Positions 25,544 to 34,263 of a stretch of DNA of 64,000 nucleotides are shown here, in pieces; the first letter of the stretch is position 1, and every line of letters starts with the position of its first letter. Source of the stretch: Pseudomonas tumuqii (GTDB lineage Bacteria > Pseudomonadota > Gammaproteobacteria > Pseudomonadales > Pseudomonadaceae); assembly GCF_013184545.1 (NCBI RefSeq), contig NZ_JAAOJA010000003.1:186001-250000 (forward strand). The letters are read 5' to 3'. The translations under genes were made by a program, and so were the position numbers. The notes beneath the pieces were generated by a model that was not told where the DNA came from, made no database searches, and saw only the letters and a list, made by a program, of their open reading frames with translations.

Positions 25544-26736
25544 GTGCCAAATCCAGTTGCGATGAGCTGGCGCTGTTCGGTGGCCAGCCGCTGTTCGACT
25601 TGCCGCGCTCGACTTCGAGCCTGGTTCAGCCGGACTTCGAGCGTTTCCTGGAGTATTCGCGCACCTTCTATGAGGCGCACCAATTCACCAATAACGGGCC
25701 GCTGGTGCAGCAGTTGGAGCGGCGTCTGGCCGAGTTCCACCAGACCCGCCATTGCGTGACCTTTTGCAGCGGCTTCTGGGCGCTGGTGTTGGCGATTAAA
25801 TGCCTGGCGCTGCCGGGGCGTCGGGAAATCGTCATGCCCTCGCTGACCTATAGGCGCATGGCCGATGTGGCGGCCTGGGCCGACCTGGTGCCGCGCTTCT
25901 GCGAGGTCGACCCGCAGACCCTGGCGCTGAGCGCCGACACCGTGCGCCCGCATTTGAACGAGCAGACCGCGCTGATCCTCGGAGTGCATCCGATCATGAA
26001 CTGCTGCGATGCAGTCGGACTGGAAGCGCTTGCGGAGGAAAGCGGCATTCCGCTGTTTATCGACGCCGTCGAGTCGGTCTATGAAACCTATGCCGGGCGC
26101 AAGGTCGGTAGCTTCGGCCGGGCCGAGTGCTTCTCCCTGCATGCGAGCAAACTGCTCAACGGTTTCGAGGGCGGCTATATCACCACCAACGACGCCGAGT
26201 TGGCGGCCAAACTGGTGCGCATGCGCGGCTTCGGTTTCTACACCCCGGACAACGTCCAGGAACTGGGTATGAACGCCAAGCTTAACGAGGTGCACGCGGC
26301 TATGGCGCTGGCCGGCTTGGATGGGTTGGACGCCCAGGTGGCACGCAATCGCGAGCGCTACCTGGCTTATCGCCGGGAGCTGGCGGACCTGCCGGGCGTG
26401 CGCCTGGTCGAGTTCGACGAGCGCGAGCAGAGCGGTTTCAAGAATATCCTGATCGAACTGCTCGACGATTGGCCGCTGCCACGGGCGCAGGTCCTGAGCC
26501 TGCTCAACGCCGAACGCATACTCGCCCGCGCCTATTATTCGCCGGCGTTGCATCAGAAACCCACCGATTACCCGACCATCGGCGGCTCGCTGCCGGTGAC
26601 TGAGCGGCTCGCCGAACGCTTTGTGCTGCTGCCCTGCGGCCATTTCGTCGACGAGCAGGACATCCACGCCATCGTCGCCATGCTGGGCTTTCTCCATGCG
26701 CATGCCGCCGAGCTGCGCCAGAGGGCTGCCGTATGA
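25540..26736 (+). CDS. DegT/DnrJ/EryC1/StrS aminotransferase, first copy
   Basis: A 398-residue PLP-dependent sugar aminotransferase-fold protein. The N-terminal substrate loop FTNNGPLVQQLERRLAEF (about 46-63) is typical; K204 in LHASKLLNGFEGGY is the expected Schiff-base lysine and D175 in FIDAVES pairs with the pyridine nitrogen. The usual VHLYG-type segment is replaced by VHPIMNCCD, a notable deviation near the active site. Starts inside the previous gene and overlaps the next by ATGA. It is expected to aminate a keto-sugar nucleotide, or could be a non-amidating relative; the enzymes making the keto sugar are not in the window. Confidence 0.8.
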   Translation: MSAKSSCDELALFGGQPLFDLPRSTSSLVQPDFERFLEYSRTFYEAHQFTNNGPLVQQLERRLAEFHQTRHCVTFCSGFWALVLAIKCLALPGRREIVMPSLTYRRMADVAAWADLVPRFCEVDPQTLALSADTVRPHLNEQTALILGVHPIMNCCDAVGLEALAEESGIPLFIDAVESVYETYAGRKVGSFGRAECFSLHASKLLNGFEGGYITTNDAELAAKLVRMRGFGFYTPDNVQELGMNAKLNEVHAAMALAGLDGLDAQVARNRERYLAYRRELADLPGVRLVEFDEREQSGFKNILIELLDDWPLPRAQVLSLLNAERILARAYYSPALHQKPTDYPTIGGSLPVTERLAERFVLLPCGHFVDEQDIHAIVAMLGFLHAHAAELRQRAAV

Positions 26737-27932
26737 GCGCCGTCGAACTCGCCATCCTCGGCGCCACGCCGGCGTTCGAGCAGCCGCTGCCGGTCGGCCA
26801 GCTGTATTTCCCCGAATGGTCCGCCTATGAAGCAGCCATGCGCGGCATCTTCGAGCGCCAGTACTACACCAATCAGGGGCCGCTGACCCAGCAACTGGAG
26901 CAGGTGTTGCAGGAGCGTCTGGGCGTGCGCCACGCCATCTGCGTCACCAATGCCACCATCGGCCTGCTGATGGCCGCCGATGCCCTGGGCCTGCGCAGCA
27001 AGGTGATCACCCCTGCGTTCTCCTTTATCGCCACCTCGCAGTCGCTGACCTGGGCCGGGCTGGAGCCGTTGTTCTGCGACGTCGACCCGTTGACCCATCA
27101 GCTCGACCCCGCCCAAGTGGAAGCGTTGCTGGAAGACAACGACGTCAGCGCAATATTGGCGGTCAACCTGTGGGGCGATGTCTGCGCTCAGCAGCACCTG
27201 CGCCAGCTCGCCGATAGTCGCGGCGTGCCGCTGTATTACGACTCGGCCCATGCCTTTGGCTGCGCGGTGCAGGGCAGGGCGGTTGGCAACTTTGGCGCCA
27301 TCGAGGTGTTTTCCTTCCACGCCACCAAGGTATTGAGCGCCGCCGAAGGCGGTTGCGTGTGTACCAACGACGACGAACTGGCCGCGCGCCTGCGCAATAT
27401 CCGCAGCAGCTACGGCGCCGGGCACCCGGTGCATGTCAGTCGTACCGCCAATGGCCGCATGTCCGAGGCGCAGGCGGCCATCGCCCTGCTCAGCCTGGAT
27501 AATTTTGCCCAGACCCTCGAGCGCAATCGGGGGATTTTCGCCGCCTACCGCGTTGCCTTGGCCGGTTTGCCGGGCTTGCGCCTGATCGAACCACAGGCGG
27601 TGAGCACGACCAACTACCAATATGTGGTCTGCGAAATCGATGCTGAACGCTTCGGCCTCAGCCGTGACGAATTACAGGCGGTGCTGCGCGCGGAAAACGT
27701 GCTGGCGCGGCGCTATTTCTATCCCGGTATCCACCGCTGCACGCCCTATGACGAGCTTTACCCGGAGGCGGCCGAACGCCTCCCAGTGACCGAGGCCCTG
27801 TGCGCCAAGGTGCTGCAGTTGCCGATCGGCCAACCGATAGACCCGGCTGGTGCGCGGCGCATCGGCCAAATAGTCCGCGCCGCCCGGGAGCAGGCCGCCA
27901 GCGTTCGCCACAGCCTGGGGGGGTGGGCGTGA
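26733..27932 (+). CDS. DegT/DnrJ/EryC1/StrS aminotransferase, second copy
   Basis: A 399-residue paralogue of the preceding gene. It has the canonical TNQGPLTQQLEQVLQERLGV loop (about 46-65), D170 in YYDSAHAFG, catalytic K199 in SFHATKVLSAAEGG, and RMSEAQAAIALLSLDN. This copy looks the more orthodox of the two (VNLWGD in place of the other's HPIMNCC). Sequence divergence indicates old paralogues with different substrates. Coupled by 4-bp overlaps to both neighbours. Confidence 0.85.
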   Translation: MSAVELAILGATPAFEQPLPVGQLYFPEWSAYEAAMRGIFERQYYTNQGPLTQQLEQVLQERLGVRHAICVTNATIGLLMAADALGLRSKVITPAFSFIATSQSLTWAGLEPLFCDVDPLTHQLDPAQVEALLEDNDVSAILAVNLWGDVCAQQHLRQLADSRGVPLYYDSAHAFGCAVQGRAVGNFGAIEVFSFHATKVLSAAEGGCVCTNDDELAARLRNIRSSYGAGHPVHVSRTANGRMSEAQAAIALLSLDNFAQTLERNRGIFAAYRVALAGLPGLRLIEPQAVSTTNYQYVVCEIDAERFGLSRDELQAVLRAENVLARRYFYPGIHRCTPYDELYPEAAERLPVTEALCAKVLQLPIGQPIDPAGARRIGQIVRAAREQAASVRHSLGGWA

Positions 27933-28648
27933 AGCTGGGCATCATGCAACCGTACTTTTTCCCGTACCTCGGGCATTTCGCGCTGATCGCCCACACCGAG
28001 CGCTGGGTGGTGTTCGATGTCAGCCAGTACACGCCAAAATCCTGGATGAGCCGCAACCGCATGCTGCATCCGCAGGCTGGTTGGAACTACGTCAACGTAC
28101 CCTTGGCCAATTCCTCTATCGCCATTACTACTCGCGAAGCACGCGTGCAGAACATGCACAAAACCCGCGCCAGCCTGCTCGGCAAGCTGACCCATTACCG
28201 GCGCAAGGCGCCGTTCTATGAGCAGGTCGCGCAACTGGTGAACCGGGCTTTCGATCTCACGACCGACAACTCGCTGGTCGGCCTCAACGTCCAGGGGCTG
28301 GCAGCGGTCTGTGGCTATCTGGAACTGCCGTTCGACTACGTCATTTGTTCGGAACTTGGCCTCGACCTGGAAGGCATCGACAGCCCCGGTGGCTGGGCGC
28401 CGGCGATAAGTCGGCAACTGGGCGTCAGCGCGTACCTGAATCCGGCCGGTGGCCGGACGCTGTTCGACCCGCAGGACTTCACCCGTCACGACATTCGACT
28501 CGGCTTCCTGAAATTCGACGAGTTCCGCTACGACGCCGAGCCCTATACCTGTGTGCCGGGTCTTTCCGTCCTCGACGTGTTGATGTGGAACAGCCCGCAG
28601 GCGGTGCGCCAAGTCCTGGTCAGCCATTCCCATATTCTCGAACCCTGA
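27929..28648 (+). CDS. WbqC-like family protein
   Basis: GTG 27929 overlaps the previous stop and gives 239 residues. The start KLGIMQPYFFPYLGHFALI and W/F-rich N-terminus, then RNRMLHPQAGWNYVNVPL, are diagnostic of the WbqC family (PF08889), which occurs in O-antigen and flagellar glycan clusters beside DegT aminotransferases. The reaction of the family is not established as far as I know; modification of an amino sugar is a reasonable inference from context. Followed by 57 bp before the glycosyltransferase gene. Confidence 0.85.
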   Translation: MKLGIMQPYFFPYLGHFALIAHTERWVVFDVSQYTPKSWMSRNRMLHPQAGWNYVNVPLANSSIAITTREARVQNMHKTRASLLGKLTHYRRKAPFYEQVAQLVNRAFDLTTDNSLVGLNVQGLAAVCGYLELPFDYVICSELGLDLEGIDSPGGWAPAISRQLGVSAYLNPAGGRTLFDPQDFTRHDIRLGFLKFDEFRYDAEPYTCVPGLSVLDVLMWNSPQAVRQVLVSHSHILEP

Positions 28649-28705
28649 AATGAGTCGCGGGTGGCGCAACCGTCACTCGCCTCTATTCACTGAGGAAAGC
28701 ACAAC

Positions 28706-31700
28706 GTGAGCAAGAACCCCCTCGTCAGCATCGTGATTCCCACCTTCAAACCGCGGCACTTCGAGGCGGCGCTGCTCAGTGCGCTCGCCCAGAGCTACCA
28801 GCCGCTGGAAATCCTGATCAGCGACGACTGCCCGAACGATGGCATTCAGCAGATCGTCGAGCGTCACCGCGGGCACAGCCGCCACCCGATCCGCGTCATT
28901 CGCAACCAGCCGGGCCTCGGCGGGCTGATGAACTACACCCAGTGCGTGATCGAGGCCGCGGGTGAGTTTGTCAAGTTCCTCAACGACGACGACATCCTGT
29001 TGAACGACTGCGTCGAGCGCATGGTGGAAGTCTTCAGCGCCAATCCCGAGGTCAGCCTGGTAACCTCGCGGCGGCTGTTGATCGACAAATCCGGCTTGCC
29101 GCTACCGGATGTCCCGGCGACCTGCTGCCCGTTTGATCAGGACGGCATCCTGCACGGCGGCGACCTGATCGCCTACCTCGCCGACTCACCGATGAACTTC
29201 ATCGGCGAGCCGAGCACGGTGATGTTCCGTCGTGCACACCTGGCCGGGATCAAGCCAAACGTCTGTTGCCTCAACGGGCAGACGGTGCGCGCCATCAACG
29301 ACCTAGCGATGTACGTGAATGTGTTGCGGCACGGCCATCTAGCCTATCTGTGCGAGCCGCTTTCCTGCTTCCGCAAGCATGCCGAGCAGCGTCAACAGCA
29401 GGGCGACATGCTGCCGCTGTGGCAGAAGGGCGTGCAGGTGTTCGCCGGGCAAATCCGGGCCATGGGGCTGTATGCGCCGCGACCGAACGAGCAGGTACGT
29501 TGCCACCCGCTGGCCGCTGGCGCCGAGGAGTGGCACGATTTTCCCCTGCGTCGGCGCCTGGCCGAGGCGGCCAAGCGTGCAGAGACACTTCAGGCAGTTG
29601 CCGCCGTACAGCCAGGGCCTTGGGCGTTCCCGCCGTTGCGGGACGCCGGGGGTGAAATGATTCAAGAGGAACGGGAAGGCTTCCGGCCATGGCTGGATAC
29701 GCGTGTACCGACAGCGGTTCAGGAGCACTTGATCGGCGGGTACCTGAAAACCAGCGGTGGCGGGCCGCGGTTCGGCATCCTGGTGCTGGATAGGCAGGGT
29801 GACGCAGGGAAACTACGGGCGACGCTCGACAGTTTGAGTCAGGAAAAGCAGCCCTACGCCGGGCTGCAGATTCTGCTCCTGAGTGTTGGCGAGGGCGCGC
29901 AGTTCGAGCGTGCCGACCCGCGCGTAGAGTGCAGGCGCGTGTCAGCCGATCAGCAGGTCGACACCATCAACCAGATGTTGGCGCAGGCGGATTGCGACTG
30001 GGTAATGATGGTCGAGGCAGGGGATGAGTTCACTGCGAGCGGTCTGATGATGGTGGCCTTGGAACTGATCGCTTCCCCGGGTTGCCGAGCCATCTATGGC
30101 GACGAAATGCTGCGCCTGGCCGATGGCTCATTGGGGCCGATGTTCCGGCCCGGATTCAATCTGGATCTGCTGCTGAGTTTCCCCGCGAGTATGGCGCGTC
30201 ACTGGCTTTTTCGCCGCGATGCGTTCGTCGAGTTGGAGGGTTTTGCTCAACGTTACAGCGCAGCGATGGAGTTTGATCTGATTTTGCGTCTGGTCGAGTC
30301 GGGTGGCATGCAGGATCTGGGGCATGTGAGTGAACCGCTACTTATCACCCAGGCCCCGGCCCTGCTGGATAATCCAGATGAGCGTGCAAGCATTGCCCGT
30401 CATCTTGCTGTGCGTGACTATCCGCAGGCGCACGTCGGTTCCGACCTGCCGGGGCGCTATCACATCAGCTATGGTCATCAGCAGCAACCGCTGGTCTCGA
30501 TTCTGATCCCAACCAAGGATCAACTGCCCATGCTCCAGCGTTGTGTTGAGAGCGTGCTGGAACATACCCGCTACGAACATTACGAAATACTGATCATCGA
30601 CAACAACAGCGAGACGCCCGAGGCGCTCGAGTGGTTGGCGGGGGTCGAGGCCATGGCTGAAGAGAAGGTCAGGGTGATCCGCTATCCGCAACCATTCAAT
30701 TTCTCGGCGATCAACAATATGGCGGCGCGCGCGGCGCGGGGTGATTATCTGGTTTTGCTTAACAACGACACAGCGGCTATTCGCAACGACTGGCTGGATG
30801 AGTTGCTCAACCATGCACAGCGTCCAGAGGTCGGTATCGTAGGGGCGAAGTTGCTCTATCCGGATGGTCGTATCCAGCACGCGGGGGTGGTGCTTGGCTT
30901 GTGTGGCCCCGCAGAACACCCCTTTATCGGTGAGCCAATGGATGCCCCGGGTTATATGCAGCGCTTGCAAGTCGACCAGAACTACAGCGCGGTGACGGCG
31001 GCGTGCCTGATGATTCGAAAATCCGTTTACCTGGACGTGGGCGGTATGGATGAAGAGCAGTTCAAGGTCTCTTATAACGATATCGATCTATGTTTAAAAA
31101 CCCGTGAAGTTGGCTATTTAACGGTGTGGACGCCTCACGCCGTGCTGATGCACGAGGGCGGTGTCAGCCAGACGAAGGTCGACAAACAGACCAGCGACGC
31201 CAAGCACAAGCGCTTTGTCGCAGAGCAGGACGCCATGTACGCTAAATGGCTGCCGTTGCTGGCGCGCGATCCAGCCTATAACTCCAACCTATCCCTGGTA
31301 GAGCCTAGCGGTTTCAAGCTGGCCGATAACAAGTTGTCCTGGCGGCCGCTCGACGCTTGGCGGCCGTTGCCGACGGTTTTGGCACACCCTGCGGACTGGG
31401 ACGGCTGTGGCCAATACCGAGTTATTCAACCCTTCAGTGCCTTGCAGCAACAGGGCTTCATTGAGGGTGCTCTTTCGTTTGGCATGCTCTCTGTAGCGGA
31501 TCTGGAACGTTACGATCCGGATGTTGTGCTGCTGCAGCGTCAGATTGGTGATGAGCGGCTGGAGGCGATGCGCCGGATGCAGGCTTTCTCGCGAGCGTTC
31601 AAGGTGTATGAGTTGGATGATTATCTGCCAAATCTACCGATGAAAAGTGCGTATCGAGCGCACATGCCCAAGGACATACTAAGGTCGCTGCGCCTCGGCA

Positions 31701-32350
31701 TCTCCTATGTGGATCGCTTTGTGGTGTCCACGGACGCGATGGCCGAGGCCTTCCAGGATTTCCACCCGGATATCCGGGTTATAGAAAACCGTCTCGACCC
31801 TCGTCAATGGCATGGCTTGACCAGCCAGCGGCGGTGTTCCAGCAAGCCGCGCGTGGGATGGGCGGGCGGGGCCGGCCATGCCGGCGACCTGGAAATGCTT
31901 GCCGATGTGGTCAAGGCGCTGGCGAGTGAGGTGGAGTGGGTCTTCTTCGGCATGTGTCCAGACAGGCTGAGGCCCTTTATCCATGAGCTCCATCCAGGGG
32001 TTCCCATTGAGCAGTACCCGGCAGTATTGGCCGGATTGAACCTGGATCTGGCGCTGGCGCCGGTTGAACAGAACCTGTTCAACGAGTGCAAGAGCAATCT
32101 GCGTTTGCTGGAGTACGGGGCCTGTGGTTTTCCGGTGATCTGCAGCGATGTGCGCTGCTATCGGGATGCTTTGCCGGTGACCCGGGTCAAGAACCGCTTC
32201 AAGGATTGGCTGGACGCCATCCGCCTGCATCTGGCCGATCTGGATGCTTCGGCCCGCATGGGCGATGAGTTGCGTGCTGCGGTGCGCAATGAATGGATGC
32301 TTGAAGGGAAAAGTCTTGAGGCCTGGCGCAAGGCCTGGCTGCCTGATTGA
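28706..32350 (+). CDS. Multi-domain flagellin glycosyltransferase (Fgt-like)
   Basis: A 1214-residue protein just upstream of fliC, the position of fgtA/fgt1 in P. aeruginosa and P. syringae. Four modules are visible: a GT2 domain (about 1-270; PLVSIVIPTFKPRHFEAAL, LNDDD acidic motif); a degenerate GT2-like module (about 350-570; VEAGDEF, IYGDEML); a second full GT2 domain (about 590-850; LVSILIPTKDQ, LLNNDTA); and a GT4-like C-terminal domain (about 890-1214; YELDDYLPNLP, WAGGAGHAGDLEML, NLRLLEYGACGFPVICSD). It probably builds a short glycan stepwise on flagellin in the cytoplasm. fliC follows after 194 bp with its own promoter. Confidence 0.85.
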   Translation: MSKNPLVSIVIPTFKPRHFEAALLSALAQSYQPLEILISDDCPNDGIQQIVERHRGHSRHPIRVIRNQPGLGGLMNYTQCVIEAAGEFVKFLNDDDILLNDCVERMVEVFSANPEVSLVTSRRLLIDKSGLPLPDVPATCCPFDQDGILHGGDLIAYLADSPMNFIGEPSTVMFRRAHLAGIKPNVCCLNGQTVRAINDLAMYVNVLRHGHLAYLCEPLSCFRKHAEQRQQQGDMLPLWQKGVQVFAGQIRAMGLYAPRPNEQVRCHPLAAGAEEWHDFPLRRRLAEAAKRAETLQAVAAVQPGPWAFPPLRDAGGEMIQEEREGFRPWLDTRVPTAVQEHLIGGYLKTSGGGPRFGILVLDRQGDAGKLRATLDSLSQEKQPYAGLQILLLSVGEGAQFERADPRVECRRVSADQQVDTINQMLAQADCDWVMMVEAGDEFTASGLMMVALELIASPGCRAIYGDEMLRLADGSLGPMFRPGFNLDLLLSFPASMARHWLFRRDAFVELEGFAQRYSAAMEFDLILRLVESGGMQDLGHVSEPLLITQAPALLDNPDERASIARHLAVRDYPQAHVGSDLPGRYHISYGHQQQPLVSILIPTKDQLPMLQRCVESVLEHTRYEHYEILIIDNNSETPEALEWLAGVEAMAEEKVRVIRYPQPFNFSAINNMAARAARGDYLVLLNNDTAAIRNDWLDELLNHAQRPEVGIVGAKLLYPDGRIQHAGVVLGLCGPAEHPFIGEPMDAPGYMQRLQVDQNYSAVTAACLMIRKSVYLDVGGMDEEQFKVSYNDIDLCLKTREVGYLTVWTPHAVLMHEGGVSQTKVDKQTSDAKHKRFVAEQDAMYAKWLPLLARDPAYNSNLSLVEPSGFKLADNKLSWRPLDAWRPLPTVLAHPADWDGCGQYRVIQPFSALQQQGFIEGALSFGMLSVADLERYDPDVVLLQRQIGDERLEAMRRMQAFSRAFKVYELDDYLPNLPMKSAYRAHMPKDILRSLRLGISYVDRFVVSTDAMAEAFQDFHPDIRVIENRLDPRQWHGLTSQRRCSSKPRVGWAGGAGHAGDLEMLADVVKALASEVEWVFFGMCPDRLRPFIHELHPGVPIEQYPAVLAGLNLDLALAPVEQNLFNECKSNLRLLEYGACGFPVICSDVRCYRDALPVTRVKNRFKDWLDAIRLHLADLDASARMGDELRAAVRNEWMLEGKSLEAWRKAWLPD

Positions 32351-32415
32351 CCCTGGCCCTGACCGGCCTGCGACCAGGGCATCGGTTGGCAGCGAAAGTT
32401 TTTTGAGGGTGGCCC

Positions 32416-32442
32416 TTAAGTTTTCCCCAGCCGGGGCGATAT
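32416..32442 (+). promoter_or_regulatory. Sigma-28 (FliA) promoter of fliC
   Basis: TTAAGTTT-N11-GGCGATAT fits the FliA consensus with correct spacing (7/8 and 6/8). The predicted start near 32449 gives a leader of about 96 nt before fliC, which carries GGAGG at 32532. Confidence 0.88.
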
Positions 32443-32544
32443 AGCTTACGAATGCGAAGTAACTGGGTGCCTGAGCAAGGCAACCGTCCAACCTCTCGCA
32501 CATCCAGGCTACCAACAAGTATCAGCCCATTGGAGGCAAACACC

Positions 32545-33729
32545 ATGGCCCTTACCGTCAATACCAACATTGCGTCCCTGAATACCCAGCGCAACCTGAG
32601 CAGCTCCTCCAATGCGCTGGCGACTTCCCTGCAGCGCCTGTCCACCGGTTCGCGCATCAACAGCGCCAAGGACGATGCAGCCGGCCTGCAGATCGCCAAC
32701 CGCCTGACCAGCCAGATCAACGGCCTGGGCGTAGCGGTGCGCAACTCCAACGATGGCATCTCTTTGGCGCAGACCGCGGAAGGCGCACTGCAGCAGTCGA
32801 CCAATATTCTGCAGCGTATGCGCGATCTGTCCCTGCAGTCGGCCAACGGCTCCAACAGCGAATCCGAGCGGACGGCATTGAACTCCGAAGTCGGCCAGTT
32901 GAAAAAAGAGCTGGACCGTATCAGCAATACCACTACCTTCGGCGGTCAGAAATTGCTCGATGGTAATTTCGGTACCAAGAATTTCCAGGTGGGTTCGGCT
33001 GCGAACGAAAGCATCAGCGTCAGCATTGGCGAAATGAGTGCCGATTCGCTCGAGGGTAACTTCTTTAAAAGCGCCTTTGGCAACGCTACTGCTGGAGCTG
33101 CCAGCGGCGGTACCGCGACCGTGACGCTCGCGTTCTCGGGTACTACCCCTGACGCGGTTCTGGATGTCGAGCTGGCGGCCGGTGATACGGTTGCCGAGGT
33201 TACCGACAAGCTGGCGGCGGCCATCAACGACGCCAACCTGGAAGTGGGTGTGCATAAGGATGCTGCAGGCGCTTATCAGGTGATCAGTAAAGGCGACGCC
33301 ACCACCTCGACCACCAATGCACTCACCTCTATCACCTTCGCCGACGGCGCCGGCGCCGACGCTACAGGCGCTACTTTCACTACCGTGACAGCGTCGACGA
33401 CGGCTGAAACTGCCAACTCGGTCAAAGATATCGACATCACCAATGCGGTGGGTGCACAGTCGGCCGTGCTGGTCATCGATGATGCCCTCAAGGCGATCGA
33501 TAACCAGCGTGCCGATCTGGGTGCGGTGCAGAACCGCTTCGAGAACACCATTTCCAACCTGCAGAACATCTCGGAGAACGTATCGGCTGCCCGTGGTCGG
33601 ATCCAAGATACCGACTTCGCCGCTGAAACCGCGAATCTGAGCAAGAACCAGATTCTGCAACAGGCTGGCACCGCGATCCTGGCCCAGGCTAACCAGTTGC
33701 CGCAGGCGGTGCTCAGCCTCCTGCAGTAA
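32545..33729 (+). CDS. fliC: Flagellin FliC
   Basis: ATG 32545, preceded by GGAGG, gives 394 residues. The conserved N-terminal D0/D1 ([40 protein letters not shown]) and C-terminal D1/D0 ([20 protein letters not shown]; final [11 protein letters not shown]) flank a variable Thr/Ser/Ala-rich domain of about 170-310, where O-glycosylation would occur. The length equals the a-type flagellin of P. aeruginosa. A terminator follows directly. Confidence 0.98.
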   Translation: MALTVNTNIASLNTQRNLSSSSNALATSLQRLSTGSRINSAKDDAAGLQIANRLTSQINGLGVAVRNSNDGISLAQTAEGALQQSTNILQRMRDLSLQSANGSNSESERTALNSEVGQLKKELDRISNTTTFGGQKLLDGNFGTKNFQVGSAANESISVSIGEMSADSLEGNFFKSAFGNATAGAASGGTATVTLAFSGTTPDAVLDVELAAGDTVAEVTDKLAAAINDANLEVGVHKDAAGAYQVISKGDATTSTTNALTSITFADGAGADATGATFTTVTASTTAETANSVKDIDITNAVGAQSAVLVIDDALKAIDNQRADLGAVQNRFENTISNLQNISENVSAARGRIQDTDFAAETANLSKNQILQQAGTAILAQANQLPQAVLSLLQ

Positions 33730-33756
33730 GCTAAACGGCTAGTCTGCATCAGGCTG

Positions 33757-33790
33757 CGGGGGGAAGTGCATAGCACTTCTCCCCGTTTTG
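33757..33790 (+). terminator. Rho-independent terminator after fliC
   Basis: A stem CGGGGGGAAGTGC/GCACTTCTCCCCG (one G-T pair) with the 3-nt loop ATA (33757-33785) is followed by TTTT. It would set the end of the abundant fliC mRNA, with flaG reached by read-through. Confidence 0.9.
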
Positions 33791-33809
33791 CCTTGCGAGG
33801 TAAAAGAAA

Positions 33810-34181
33810 ATGGATATAGGCATAAACAGTTCTCTGTCTGCATCGCTCTCCAAAGCGAATGCTGCAGTTACGCAAGTCTCGCCTGTCGCTGCAGCCGCCA
33901 AGGCGGCTGAGATTGATGCCGAGGTGTCTAAGAAAGAGCCTGAAGAGGCCACGCAGGCTCGTGAGCCGGTCGAGGATGCGGTGATTGCGATTCAAAGTTT
34001 TGTGCAGAGTATTCGGCGTGATTTGAATTTCACGCTGGATGATTCAAGCGGTCGCGTAGTGGTAAAGGTAACCGATGGTGCGTCGGGCGAAGTTATTCGT
34101 CAGCTACCATCAGAGGAGGCGTTGCGCTTGGCGGAAAGCCTGGAAGAAGTCCGTAGTCTGTTATTCAAGGCCGAAGCTTGA
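33810..34181 (+). CDS. flaG: FlaG family protein
   Basis: A 123-residue protein with a disordered Ala/Ser N-terminus and the conserved C-terminal FlaG domain (about 70-118): LNFTLDDSSGRVVVKVTDG, GEVIRQLPSEEALRLAE. FlaG affects filament length in several polar flagellates; its mechanism is unclear. It lies just beyond the fliC terminator and before fliD, the usual place. From here to about 36200 codons are visibly richer in A/T third positions than in fliC. Confidence 0.92.
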   Translation: MDIGINSSLSASLSKANAAVTQVSPVAAAAKAAEIDAEVSKKEPEEATQAREPVEDAVIAIQSFVQSIRRDLNFTLDDSSGRVVVKVTDGASGEVIRQLPSEEALRLAESLEEVRSLLFKAEA

Positions 34182-34195
34182 TCGCTGGCATGTTT

Positions 34196-34211
34196 CTTGA
34201 CTGTCCATTGT
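34196..34211 (+). promoter_or_regulatory. Degenerate sigma-54-like element upstream of fliD
   Basis: TGGCATGTTTCTTGAC has the right geometry, but the -12 GC is GA. It lies about 53 bp before fliD. The known RpoN dependence of fliD in P. aeruginosa gives some support. Confidence 0.4.
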
Positions 34212-34263
34212 GATTGGGCAGGCGTAAGCGTTTAAGCGTCAACTTCATGACGAGGTAACCAGC

